From Hymenobacter gummosus (GTDB lineage Bacteria; Bacteroidota; Bacteroidia; Cytophagales; Hymenobacteraceae): a stretch of 64,000 bases of DNA. Shown here piece by piece: positions 25,953-34,138 of this stretch. The notes under the pieces are model-generated. The model saw only the letters and a program-made list of their open reading frames with translations, was not told where the DNA came from and searched no databases. The position numbers and the translations under genes were made by a program. Each line of letters starts with the position of its first letter. Positions within the stretch are counted from its first letter, which is position 1. Location of the stretch: positions 186,001 to 250,000 of the forward strand of contig NZ_RXOF01000008.1 of the NCBI RefSeq assembly GCF_003970915.1. The letters are read 5' to 3'.

Positions 25953-26498
25953 CTAGGCGTGCGGCACCAGCAGCTGGGAATCGGGGTGTTTTCGGTCTTT
26001 ATCGGAAATCAGCGTGGGCGTTATGGGCCACTCGATGCCGATGGCGGGGTCGTTCCAGCGGATGCCCCGCTCGTAGCCCGGCGCGTACTTGGCCGACACC
26101 TGGTAGCACACGTCGGTATTGTCCTGCAGCGTGACGAAGCCGTGGGCGAAGCGGGCCGGCACGTAGAGCATGCGGAAGGAATCGGCCGTCAGCTCCACGC
26201 CCAGCCACTGCCCGTAGGTCGGCGACTCCTCGCGCACGTCCACGATGACGTCGTAGATGGCGCCGCGGGTGCAGCGCACCAGCTTGGTTTCGCCGAAGGG
26301 CTCCAGCTGGTAGTGCATGCCGCGCAAGGTGCCGCGCTTGGGGTTGGAGGAAAGATTGGCCTGCACCGGCGGGGTGAGGATGCCGTGGGCGGCAAAGTCG
26401 TCTTCGCACCAGCTGCGGGCAAAGAAGCCGCGCTCATCCGACATGCGGTCCACGTCGATGATAAAAGCGCCGGCAAGTTCAGTTTCGGTGAAGATCAT
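25953..26498 (-). CDS. dTDP-4-dehydrorhamnose 3,5-epimerase-family (RmlC-like) protein
   Basis: A 181-residue cupin epimerase acting on a 4-keto-6-deoxy nucleotide sugar. RmlC signatures are DERGFFARSWCEDDF, NPKRGTLRGMHYQ with the catalytic His, AIYDVIVDVREESPTYGQWLG and VPARFAHGFVTL. Length is normal. With rfbF present, the true substrate may be a CDP- rather than dTDP-linked sugar. The start abuts the C-rich arm of an inverted iteron spacer (26508-26626). Confidence 0.88.
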   Translation of the reverse strand: MIFTETELAGAFIIDVDRMSDERGFFARSWCEDDFAAHGILTPPVQANLSSNPKRGTLRGMHYQLEPFGETKLVRCTRGAIYDVIVDVREESPTYGQWLGVELTADSFRMLYVPARFAHGFVTLQDNTDVCYQVSAKYAPGYERGIRWNDPAIGIEWPITPTLISDKDRKHPDSQLLVPHA

Positions 26499-26507
26499 GG
26501 CGAAGGA

Positions 26508-26626
26508 GGTGAAATGGTGAGGTGGTGAAATGGTGAGTTTGATGTGCTGGTGCGCGGACGACGTAGCTGGCGCAGCATTGCGCCGCCAGGCCGTCAGCTC
26601 ACCATTTCACCAATCACCATTTCACC
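26508..26626. repeat. Inverted octamer-iteron spacer (GGTGAAAT/GGTGAGNT type) invading a gene end
   Basis: Left arm 26508-26540 has four octamers alternating GGTGAAAT and GGTGAGNT. Right arm 26599-26626 holds two TCACCATTTCACC copies, their complement. On the minus strand, the sense strand of both genes, the G-rich arm overlaps the 3' end of the SDR gene (stop at 26594-26596), and the C-rich arm leads into the RmlC-like start at 26498. Confidence 0.85.
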
Positions 26627-27730
26627 GCTTACCAGCTCGGGTTCGGCGGTGAGCGTGGGGCGGGCGGCGACGGGGACCGGGCTGCGCTGCCATTCCAGCT
26701 GCTCGTTGAGGCGGCCGGCTTCGCGCAGGGCCGTCAGCACGCGCAGGCGCATGAGCTGGGAAGCGCGGAAATCGGCGTCGCGGAAGCCGATGCGCAGCAG
26801 GTTGTCGCGCAGCTCGGCCACGGTGTCGGCCAGGGTGCGCTGGGGCTGGTGGAAGGGCGCCAGCCGGCGGAACAGGCTGAAATCGACGCGGTAGGAGCGT
26901 TTGTCGGGCGGGGCTTCAGCGTTGAGCGTCACCGCGGTGCCGGGCACGGCGGCGGCCACCGCGGCGGCCAGCTCGTGCACCTGGTAGTTCCAGCTGTCGG
27001 CGCCGACGTTCACGGCCAGGAAGGCCCCGCCGTTGGCCGCCGGCCGCTCCACGGCCCACTCGATGGCCCGGGCCATGTCCTGCACGTGGATGAGCGGGCG
27101 CCAGGGTGTGCCGTCGCTGAGGATGTTGATGCGCCCGGTAGCCACGGCCCCGGCCACGAAGTCGTTGATGACCAAGTCGAGCCGCAGCCGGTCGCTCCAG
27201 CCGCAGGCGGTGGCGAAGCGCAGGCAGGTCACGCGGAAGTTGTCGTCGGCCAGCGGGGCCAGGTCCTGTTCGCTGAGCACTTTCGAGCGGGCGTAGGCGG
27301 TGAGCGGGTTGAGCACGGCTGTTTCGGGGCGCGGGGCGTCGGCGCCGGCGCCGTACATGCTGCAGCTGCTGGCAAACACGAAGGAGCGCACCCCGGCCAG
27401 CTTGGCGCGGCGGGCCAGCTCGATGCCGGCGCGGTGGTTGACGGCCAGCGTCACTTCCTCGAAGGCGTGGCTCATCGGGTCGTTGCTGATGGCCGCCAGG
27501 TTCACCACCACGTCGACGCCCGTGAGCAAGTCGAGCGGCAAGTGGCGCAAATCGCCGAAAATCTGGCGGTCGAGGCGGGTTTCGGGCAGGCACTCGGCCC
27601 CGGTGAGGCAGTGCGCGAAGAAGCCCAGGTCGTAGCCAATCAGCTCGGCGCCGGGAAAGGCCTGGCGCAGGCGGCGTACCACGCCCGGCCCCACGTAGCC
27701 CATGTTGCCCGTAATCAGGATGCGTTTCAT
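26594..27730 (-). CDS. SDR-family NAD-dependent sugar epimerase/dehydratase
   Basis: A 378-residue extended SDR. GNMGYVG carries the glycines G8, G11 and G14. The active site shows S121/S122 in FASSCSMYG and Y146/K150 in AYARSK. The C-terminal 15 residues read VSGEMVIGEMVS and are encoded by the iterons of the adjacent spacer, so the natural end was probably shorter. Its substrate cannot be fixed. It may act on the CDP-sugar made by RfbF. It differs from classical CDP-glucose 4,6-dehydratases (RfbG), whose usual N-terminus is not seen here. Confidence 0.83.
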   Translation of the reverse strand: MKRILITGNMGYVGPGVVRRLRQAFPGAELIGYDLGFFAHCLTGAECLPETRLDRQIFGDLRHLPLDLLTGVDVVVNLAAISNDPMSHAFEEVTLAVNHRAGIELARRAKLAGVRSFVFASSCSMYGAGADAPRPETAVLNPLTAYARSKVLSEQDLAPLADDNFRVTCLRFATACGWSDRLRLDLVINDFVAGAVATGRINILSDGTPWRPLIHVQDMARAIEWAVERPAANGGAFLAVNVGADSWNYQVHELAAAVAAAVPGTAVTLNAEAPPDKRSYRVDFSLFRRLAPFHQPQRTLADTVAELRDNLLRIGFRDADFRASQLMRLRVLTALREAGRLNEQLEWQRSPVPVAARPTLTAEPELVSGEMVIGEMVS

Positions 27731-27736
27731 GCGAGG

Positions 27737-27856
27737 TGGAGGGAGGTTAGGGTATGAGGGTGTGAGGGAAGGAGTTTAGGAGTCGAATCGGGGAGTCAGG
27801 TCTGGAGCAGACTCTTTTCCCTCTTACCCTCCTACCCTCATACCCTCCTGCCCTTT
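27737..27856. repeat. Inverted octamer-iteron spacer (GGGTNNGA type)
   Basis: Left arm 27737-27780 and right arm 27817-27856 both consist of octamers such as GGGTATGA and GGGTGTGA or their complements. The right arm ends at the rfbF stop; the left arm begins seven bases from the SDR start. The iteron matches the gmd-fcl spacer 17 kb away. Confidence 0.8.
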
Positions 27857-28747
27857 TTAGTCAATCGGTAGCACGGTGGGGCTGGCTACGCGCTGGCCTT
27901 GGGGGGCCTGCACGGGGGAGCGGAGGATTTCGGCCAGCACGGGGTCTTCGTGGGCGGGCGTGGGCTCGTCGCCCCAGAGCTTCCACTGGGCCTTGCCGCT
28001 GTTCCAGAGGTCTTCCAGCAGGTTTTTGTCGCGCAGCGTGTCCATGGGCTGCCAGAAGCCGTGGTGGCGGTAGGCGGCCAGCTCGCCGGCGGCGGCCAGG
28101 CGCTCCAGCGGGGCTTTTTCCCAAATGGTGCCGTCGTTTTCGAGGTAGTCGAACACGCCCGGCTCCAGCACGAAGAAGCCGCCGTTGATCCAGGGCGTCT
28201 CGCCGCCCTCGGGCTTCTCGGTAAAGGAATTGATGGTACCGGAGTTGTCGGCCAGGTTGAACACCCCGAAGCGGCCCGGCTGGCGCACGGCCGTGAGGGT
28301 AGCCAGCACGCCCTGCTGCCGGTGGAAGCGGATGGCCTCGCGGATGTCCACGTCGCCGACGCCGTCGCCGTAGGTCATGCAGAAGGTTTCGTCGCCGATG
28401 TACTCCCTCACGCGGCGCAGGCGGCCGCCGGTCATGGTTTCCTGCCCGGTATCCACCAGCGTCACCGTCCAGGGCTCGGCGTGGTGGCGGTGCACCTGCA
28501 TTTCGTTGCGGTCCATGCGGAACGTCACGTCGGCGCTGTGCAGGAAGTAGTCGGAGAAATACTGCTTGATCAGGTGGCCCTTGTAGCCGCAGCACACCAC
28601 GAAGTCGCGGATGCCGTGGTGGGCGTAGATCTTCATGATGTGCCACAGGATGGGCTTGCCGCCCACTTCGACCATGGGCTTGGGGCGGATGCCGCTTTCT
28701 TCGCTGATGCGGGTGCCGTAGCCCCCGGCGAGTAGTACTGCTTTCAT
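27857..28747 (-). CDS. rfbF: Glucose-1-phosphate cytidylyltransferase
   Basis: A 296-residue nucleotidyltransferase that makes CDP-glucose from CTP and glucose-1-phosphate. Signatures are [20 protein letters not shown] (activation loop), [20 protein letters not shown], the metal-binding YGDGVGDVD and [16 protein letters not shown]. The catalytic core is the expected 255 or so residues; about 40 extra C-terminal residues ([18 protein letters not shown] onward) form a tail not needed for catalysis. As first gene of the minus-strand sugar run, it commits this branch to CDP-linked sugars. Confidence 0.93.
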   Translation of the reverse strand: MKAVLLAGGYGTRISEESGIRPKPMVEVGGKPILWHIMKIYAHHGIRDFVVCCGYKGHLIKQYFSDYFLHSADVTFRMDRNEMQVHRHHAEPWTVTLVDTGQETMTGGRLRRVREYIGDETFCMTYGDGVGDVDIREAIRFHRQQGVLATLTAVRQPGRFGVFNLADNSGTINSFTEKPEGGETPWINGGFFVLEPGVFDYLENDGTIWEKAPLERLAAAGELAAYRHHGFWQPMDTLRDKNLLEDLWNSGKAQWKLWGDEPTPAHEDPVLAEILRSPVQAPQGQRVASPTVLPID

Positions 28748-29028
28748 CGCGCAGACGGTAAATGGTGGAGAAAGGCTGAGGTGGCCAGAAGGCGCTATTC
28801 GGAATCAGGGCCTGACGTCTTGCTCATCACTCAGTATAACTAAAGGTATTTTTAATTATAATTTATAAATAATAAATATCATCAAATATTTTTTAAAGTA
28901 TAATCATAATTAGAATAATACATAATACTCGCGCTAATCGTCCCACTCCTTCTGTCGCAAGGCTACCTCTTGGATAAAAGAGGGCGCCTGCACCGTTTTC
29001 AGCTGCCAAGCGAACTGTGAATGTGATT
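28748..29028 (-). promoter_or_regulatory. AT-rich promoter region upstream of rfbF
   Basis: About 100 bases (28835-28935) are almost pure A/T in an otherwise GC-rich window. On the minus strand AATATTTG (complement of 28883-28890) resembles the -7 element TAnnTTTG, but no well-placed TTG was found. I see no gene or RNA structure here. Confidence 0.45.
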
Positions 29029-29919
29029 CTACCACGCCACCGGCTCACTCGGCGGATTAACCAGCTGCCGCACGCCTTGTCGGGCCATCAGCCACAGGAA
29101 GCGGGAGTTGGTGAGCAGGTAGCGGCGCCAGAGCCGGCGCGGCTCCAGCCAGAGGCGGTAGGCCCATTCCAGCCACAGCCGCCGGGCCCAGGCGGGCAGG
29201 CGGCGCTCCAGGCCGGCGTAGGTCATAAAGGCCTGGCCCACCCCTAGCATGCAGGCTCGCACGCGGCCCTGGTGGGCGGCCATCCACTCTTCCTGCCGGG
29301 GGCAGCCCAGGGCTACGAACAGCAAATCGGGGTCGGCGGCGTTGATGCGGGCCACGTCGGCGGCGTCTTCCTCGGGGGTGAGCGGGCGGAAGGGCGGGGC
29401 GTGCAGGCCGGCCAGGCGCAGCGCGGGCAACTCCCGCCGGATGCGGGCCTCGATGGCCCCGAGCACCGCGGGCGTAGTGCCGTAGAAATACACCGACTGC
29501 CCCCGCCGCTCGGCTTCGGCCAGCAGCAGCGGCAGCGTATCCATACCGGCCACCCGGGGCTGGACGGGGCCGCCAAACCAGCGCACGGCCGCGGCCACGG
29601 GGCTGCCGTCGGGGGCTACCACGGCGGCGCGGTTGACCACCTGCCCGAAATCGGGCTGGCGGTGGGCCTCCACCACCATGTGCACGTTGGCAAAGCACAC
29701 GTACGACGAGGAGCGGGCCGCCCCGAGCCGCAGCACGGTATCGACGAAGGCGGCGGGCGGGCCAGTGGAAATCAGCGAATCGAGGACGGGGTAGCGGGGC
29801 AGCACGGGCGGAGCAGGTAAAGGCGGAAGCCGCGGCGGCGGCCGGGGTTCAAAGCCCTGACCGGAACCCGCTCCGGTAAGTCCGAAGCGCCCGGTCAGGA
29901 CTTTGACACCCCGGTCCAC
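29029..29919 (-). CDS. WecG/TagA/CpsF-family glycosyltransferase (GT26)
   Basis: Up to 296 residues. GT26 enzymes add N-acetylmannosaminuronate, ManNAc or glucose to an undecaprenyl-linked intermediate. The family blocks are SYVCFANVHMVVEAHRQ, VVAPDGSPVAAAVRWFGG, SVYFYGTTPAVLGAIEARIR and the C-terminal FVALGCPRQEEWMAAHQGRV with CMLGVGQAF. No ATG precedes the domain. GTG codons at 29919 and 29805 are both possible; the latter gives 258 residues, nearer the family norm, and avoids an inverted repeat (29850-29912) inside the longer form. The start is therefore uncertain. Confidence 0.82.
   Translation of the reverse strand: MDRGVKVLTGRFGLTGAGSGQGFEPRPPPRLPPLPAPPVLPRYPVLDSLISTGPPAAFVDTVLRLGAARSSSYVCFANVHMVVEAHRQPDFGQVVNRAAVVAPDGSPVAAAVRWFGGPVQPRVAGMDTLPLLLAEAERRGQSVYFYGTTPAVLGAIEARIRRELPALRLAGLHAPPFRPLTPEEDAADVARINAADPDLLFVALGCPRQEEWMAAHQGRVRACMLGVGQAFMTYAGLERRLPAWARRLWLEWAYRLWLEPRRLWRRYLLTNSRFLWLMARQGVRQLVNPPSEPVAW
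29850..29912. repeat. Inverted repeat in the 5' part of the WecG-like gene
   Basis: GGGGTTCAAAGCCCTGACCG (from 29850) pairs with CGGTCAGGACTTTGACACCC (to about 29911) with one indel and one mismatch. If the downstream GTG (29805) is the true start, this is a leader hairpin. Confidence 0.6.
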
Positions 29920-29933
29920 CTCCGGGGAAGCAA

Positions 29934-30049
29934 GTGGTGAGTTGGTGAATTGGTGAAATGGTGAGTTGACGTTCAGAAGGCGCGGAACTGCGCAGTATGT
30001 GCAGTCAGCACAGCAAACTCACCATTTCACCACTTCACTATTTCACCGT
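29934..30049. repeat. Inverted octamer-iteron spacer (GGTGANNT type)
   Basis: Left arm 29934-29967 holds octamers GGTGAGTT, GGTGAATT and GGTGAAAT; right arm 30018-30049 is the complement of four similar octamers and ends exactly at the stop of the sugar-transferase gene. It uses the same iteron as 26508-26626 and the solo arms at 2133 and 3257. Confidence 0.85.
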
Positions 30050-31447
30050 TTAGTAGGCATTCTTTTCGCCGCGGACCATGTTCCACACGGTCTGGCCGAT
30101 GATTTTCATGTCGAGGCCGAACGACCAGTTTTCCATGTACTTCAGGTCGTATTCCACGCGCTTTTCCATGGTGCCGGCTTCGCGGGTTTCGCCGCGGTAG
30201 CCGTTGACCTGGGCGTAGCCCGTAATGCCGGGTGGCACGGCGTGGCGCAGCTGGTACTGGCTGATGTGCTTGCTGTACTCTTCGAGCTGGGAAATCATGT
30301 TGGGCCGCGGGCCGACCACCGACATGTGGCCCAGCAGCACGTTGAAAAACTGGGGCAGCTCGTCGAGGTTGTACTTGCGCAGGTAGGCGCCCACGCGGGT
30401 TACGCGCACGTCGTTCTTGGTGGCTTGCAGCTCACTGCGGCCGTGGCCCTGGCGCATGGTGCGCAGCTTGTAGCACGGAAACAGCTGGTTGCGCTTGCCG
30501 GGCCGCAGCTGCTTGAAGAACACCGGCCCGGGCGAATCGAGCTTGATGAGCAGGGCCAGCACGGGCAGGATGAAGGGGAAAACCAGCAGGATGACGGCGC
30601 CGGAGAAGGCAATGTCGAACAGGCGCTTGAGCACCTGGTTGGTGCGGATGCCCAGCGGCGCGTGCCGGATGGTGAGGATGGGCAGGTGGTCGTAGAAGTA
30701 CACGTTCACGTCCTTGCGCACGGTGCCACTGAAATCGGGCACGATGCGGAACGAGAGGAAATGCTCGTCGGCAAAGCGCGAGAGGTCCTCAATCAGCGCG
30801 TGCCGGTCGAGGGGCAGGGAGAAGTAGATTTCGTCGATCTGGCTTTGCTGGCAGTAGGCTTTCAGCTCGTCGAGGCGGCCGCGCACCAGGGGCCGTAGCC
30901 CACCCGGGATGGGCTCGTCGGCGAAGAAACCGGCAAACTGGTTGCCGTCCGGGTCGTGCGACATCAGGAAGCGGTACAGGCTCTGCCCACTCTCCCCCAC
31001 CCCCACGATGACGTAGCGGCTGATGGGCCGGGCCAGATACTGCACGTAGCGCCGGTACGAGAAGGTGATGACAAAGCGCCCGGCCACCACGGCCAGCACC
31101 GACAAGGTGTAGGCCGACACCAGGAAGCGGGCGGGTACCCAATATTGCTGCAGCAGCACGGCCCCGGTCAGGAGCAGCACGGCGTGCAGCAGGAAGGTGC
31201 GCACCACGTAGAGCAGCTTCTCGGGGTAGGTAATGAGCTTGTCGACGCGGTACACGTTGGCGTAATGGCCCGAGAGAATCCACCACAGCAGCGCAAATAC
31301 GGCGTACAGGGCCGGAAACAGCCCCCCGAACGACCAGTTGCCGAGGGTGATGAAGCCGGCAACACGGAAGGCGCCCAAAATGAGCAGCACGTCCACGACG
31401 GGCAGCACGATGCGCGAGGCATCGGAGTAGTGACGGTAGCGTTCCAT
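30050..31447 (-). CDS. Polyprenyl-phosphate sugar-1-phosphate transferase (WcaJ-type)
   Basis: A 465-residue membrane enzyme that would start repeat-unit assembly by moving sugar-1-phosphate from a nucleotide sugar to undecaprenyl phosphate. Four N-terminal hydrophobic segments lie within residues 10-140. A Rossmann-like region has YVIVGVGESGQSLYRFL. The C-terminal bacterial sugar transferase domain starts at LKRLFDIAFSGAVILLVFPF, a hydrophobic membrane re-entrant helix, and continues with SPGPVFFKQLRPGK, YKLRTM, LDELPQFFNVLLG and MSVVGPRPN. All catalytic-domain landmarks are intact. It is the most upstream gene of the minus-strand polysaccharide half. Confidence 0.93.
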   Translation of the reverse strand: MERYRHYSDASRIVLPVVDVLLILGAFRVAGFITLGNWSFGGLFPALYAVFALLWWILSGHYANVYRVDKLITYPEKLLYVVRTFLLHAVLLLTGAVLLQQYWVPARFLVSAYTLSVLAVVAGRFVITFSYRRYVQYLARPISRYVIVGVGESGQSLYRFLMSHDPDGNQFAGFFADEPIPGGLRPLVRGRLDELKAYCQQSQIDEIYFSLPLDRHALIEDLSRFADEHFLSFRIVPDFSGTVRKDVNVYFYDHLPILTIRHAPLGIRTNQVLKRLFDIAFSGAVILLVFPFILPVLALLIKLDSPGPVFFKQLRPGKRNQLFPCYKLRTMRQGHGRSELQATKNDVRVTRVGAYLRKYNLDELPQFFNVLLGHMSVVGPRPNMISQLEEYSKHISQYQLRHAVPPGITGYAQVNGYRGETREAGTMEKRVEYDLKYMENWSFGLDMKIIGQTVWNMVRGEKNAY

Positions 31448-31629
31448 AACGAGGCGGAGAGGTAGCTACGGGAGACAAGATTTGGGACTCAGCAAGCCGA
31501 CCGACTGCCGGCTGCTTTACATTGGCTAAGAAAGAACATTTTAGGCTTTAAACAATATTATTTTATACTTAATTTATATAAAATACCATTCGTATCCGAT
31601 TGTGCAACTCCGCCGGTGGCCAGAACGCC

Positions 31630-31669
31630 AAACGCCCCGGCCATTGCTGGCCGGGGCGTTTAGTTTTTT
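31630..31669 (+). terminator. Terminator hairpin between bglX and the sugar transferase
   Basis: AAACGCCCCGGCC (31630-31642) and GGCCGGGGCGTTT (31649-31661) form a perfect stem with the T run on the plus strand. It lies just past the bglX stop and probably also limits minus-strand readthrough. The AT-rich segment 31535-31600 next to it probably holds the sugar-transferase promoter, though no clear box was found. Confidence 0.7.
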
Positions 31670-31697
31670 ATGCGCTGTTGGCGTCGTGGCGCGCAGG

Positions 31698-34091
31698 CTA
31701 ATTGGCCGAGGCCGAGCCCGAATCAGTCAGGGTGAACTTCTTCACCTGGTTGCCGATGCGGATTTCAAACTCGCCGGCTTCCAGCACTTTTTCCCCGTCG
31801 CGGCCGGTGTAGCTCAGCTCCTGCATGGGCAGGGTGAAGGTCACCGTTTTCGTTTCGCCGGGCTTGAGGCTCACCTTATCGAAGCGGCGCAGGCGGCGCA
31901 CGTCGGGGGCAATCTGGGAAGCTACCAGGTCGCTGGTGTACATCTGCACGGCCTCCTTGCCCTCGCGCTGGCCGGTGTTGGTGACCTGCACCTTCACCGT
32001 CAGCTGCCCGTCCTTGGTGAGGGAGGTTTTGTCGAGCTCCAGGCCGGCGTACTGGAAGGAGGTGTAGCTCAGGCCGTGGCCGAATTCCCACTGCGGGTTG
32101 TAGTCGGCCTCGTAGTTGTACACGCCCTCCCCTTTCTTCTGCTCCTCGGCGTACTTGTGGATGTAGCTGACGAGGGCGTTGGGGTAGCGCGGGTAGTTGT
32201 AGGGCAGCTTGCCGGAGGGGTTCACGTCGCCGAACAGGATGTCGGCCAGGGCCTCGCCGCCGTGGTTGCCGGGCAGGTAGGTTTGCACCACGGCCGCCAT
32301 CTGCTGCTCGAAGGCCGAAATGACGCGCGGGCGGCCCTCGTTGAGCACCAGCACCACGGGCTTGCCGGTAGCGGCCAGGCGCCGGGCCAGCTCAATCTGC
32401 AGGGGCGAAAGGGTCATGTCGTTCAGGTCGCCGGGCTTCTCGGCGTAGCTGTTCTCGCCCAGGCACAGGATAACGGCGTCGACGTCCTTGGCGGCGGCCA
32501 CGGCCTCGTCCATGCGGTCGGCCGTTTCGTCGTAGTACTTGCCGTCCTGCTTGGGGTTGTAGCTCACGCCGGGCACGTAGCGCACGTTCGGGGCCCCGAT
32601 TTCCTTCTGCAAGGACTCCAGGATGGTGTTGTACTTGGCGGCAAAATCCTCCACTTTCTCGCCCTGCCAGGAGTAGGTCCAGGCCCCGTTGAGGGCACGC
32701 ATGGAGTTGGCGTTGGGGCCCGTCACCAGCACCTTGCTCGTTTTCTTGAGCGGCAGGACGTTGTTCTGGTTCTTGAGCAGGGTAATGGCTTCGGCGGCCA
32801 TGTCGTAGGCGGCCCGCTCGTGCTCGGGGCTGCCGAATTTGGGGTAATCCTTGGGGAAGGTCACCGGCCGCTCAAACAGGCCCAGCTTCAGCTTCAGGCG
32901 CAGGATGCGGCGCACCGCGTCGTCGACGCGGGCCTGGGCCACTTTGCCCTCCTTCACGTTGGCCACCAGGTTGTCGCAGAACTCCTCGTACTGGTAGGCC
33001 AGCATACCCATGTCGATGCCCGAGTTGATGGCCAGGGCAATGGCTTCCTTCACGTTGCCGACCACGTGGTCCCGCTTGTAGAGGTTGTCGATGTCGCCCC
33101 AGTCCGTCACGATAAGCCCCTGGAAGCCCAGCCGCTCGCGCAGCAGCTTGGTCAGGATGTCGTAGTTGGCGTGCATGGGCACCCCATTGATCAGGCCCGA
33201 GTTGATCATGATGGTGTGCGCCCCGGCATCAATGGCGGCCTTGAAAGCCGGCAGGTGGTACTCGTAGAGCGACTCCAGCGGAATGTAGGCGTTGGTGCGG
33301 TCCTTGCCCGACTGCGGCACCTGGTAGCCCATGAAGTGCTTGAGGCTGGCGGCCACGTGCGTGGGGTCGTTCACGTTGTTTTGCTCGCCCTCGTAGCCCT
33401 TTATTACCTCGCGGCCCAGCTCGGCGGCCAGGTAGGGGTCTTCGCCGTAGGTTTCCCATTGGCGCGGGGAGCGGGGGTCGGAGCCCAGGTCGAGCACCGG
33501 CGAAAAGGCCCAGGGAATAGACGAGGCGCGGGTTTCGTAGGCCGTTATTTCGGCCCCGCGGCGCACCAGCTGGCGGTTGCGGGCGGCGGCCTGGGCTATC
33601 TGCTGCGGAAACATGGTAGCGCCGGCCGTGTACGTCTCCCCGTGCACCGCGTCGATGCCGTAGATGACGGGGATTTTCAGGCGGGTTTCGGCGGCGGCGG
33701 CCTGAATCTGCTGGATGATGCGGGCCCAGACCTCCGGAGTGCGGGCGCGGTTGTTGGCCGCGTTCAGGATGGAGCCCAGCTTGTACTTCACCACCGCGTC
33801 GCGCAGCCTGGCCGGGTCCACGGCGAAGGGCTCGGCGCTGCTGAAGCGGTTGGAGCCCACGCCCACCACGTCCAGGGTCACCTGGGCCATCTGCCCGACT
33901 TTCTCCTCCAGCGTCATCTGGGCCAGCAGGGCTTCCACGCGGCGTTCCACGTCGGCGGCGCTGGGGGCGGGCGTGCTGCTTTGGGCGGCTTTGGCCTTGG
34001 TCTTGGTTTTGGTTTTTTGCTTCTGGGCCTGGGCGTCGAAAGCCAGGGCGCCGGTCAGCAGGGTGAGCAGGGCAAGTCGTTGGAGGTACAT
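31698..34091 (-). CDS. bglX: Beta-glucosidase, glycoside hydrolase family 3
   Basis: A 797-residue periplasmic or surface GH3 enzyme that releases glucose from beta-glucan oligosaccharides. A signal peptide (1-22, ending DAQAQ) is followed by a Lys/Thr-rich KTKTKTKAKA tract. The N-terminal TIM barrel has KVGQMAQVTLD, SPVLDLGSDPRSPRQWETYGEDP, AASLKHFMGY and the nucleophile D330 in IVTDWGD. The second domain carries GPNANSMRALNGAWTY and GENSYAEKPGDL, and the third is the fibronectin-like LELDKTSLTKDGQLTVKV region. It is the last gene of the beta-glucan locus and fits GH16 and GH5 upstream, which would supply oligosaccharides. Confidence 0.95.
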   Translation of the reverse strand: MYLQRLALLTLLTGALAFDAQAQKQKTKTKTKAKAAQSSTPAPSAADVERRVEALLAQMTLEEKVGQMAQVTLDVVGVGSNRFSSAEPFAVDPARLRDAVVKYKLGSILNAANNRARTPEVWARIIQQIQAAAAETRLKIPVIYGIDAVHGETYTAGATMFPQQIAQAAARNRQLVRRGAEITAYETRASSIPWAFSPVLDLGSDPRSPRQWETYGEDPYLAAELGREVIKGYEGEQNNVNDPTHVAASLKHFMGYQVPQSGKDRTNAYIPLESLYEYHLPAFKAAIDAGAHTIMINSGLINGVPMHANYDILTKLLRERLGFQGLIVTDWGDIDNLYKRDHVVGNVKEAIALAINSGIDMGMLAYQYEEFCDNLVANVKEGKVAQARVDDAVRRILRLKLKLGLFERPVTFPKDYPKFGSPEHERAAYDMAAEAITLLKNQNNVLPLKKTSKVLVTGPNANSMRALNGAWTYSWQGEKVEDFAAKYNTILESLQKEIGAPNVRYVPGVSYNPKQDGKYYDETADRMDEAVAAAKDVDAVILCLGENSYAEKPGDLNDMTLSPLQIELARRLAATGKPVVLVLNEGRPRVISAFEQQMAAVVQTYLPGNHGGEALADILFGDVNPSGKLPYNYPRYPNALVSYIHKYAEEQKKGEGVYNYEADYNPQWEFGHGLSYTSFQYAGLELDKTSLTKDGQLTVKVQVTNTGQREGKEAVQMYTSDLVASQIAPDVRRLRRFDKVSLKPGETKTVTFTLPMQELSYTGRDGEKVLEAGEFEIRIGNQVKKFTLTDSGSASAN

Positions 34092-34138
34092 CGCCGGGGA
34101 AATCAGGTAATGAGAAATCGGGAAAGAAGCCAGCGGCG

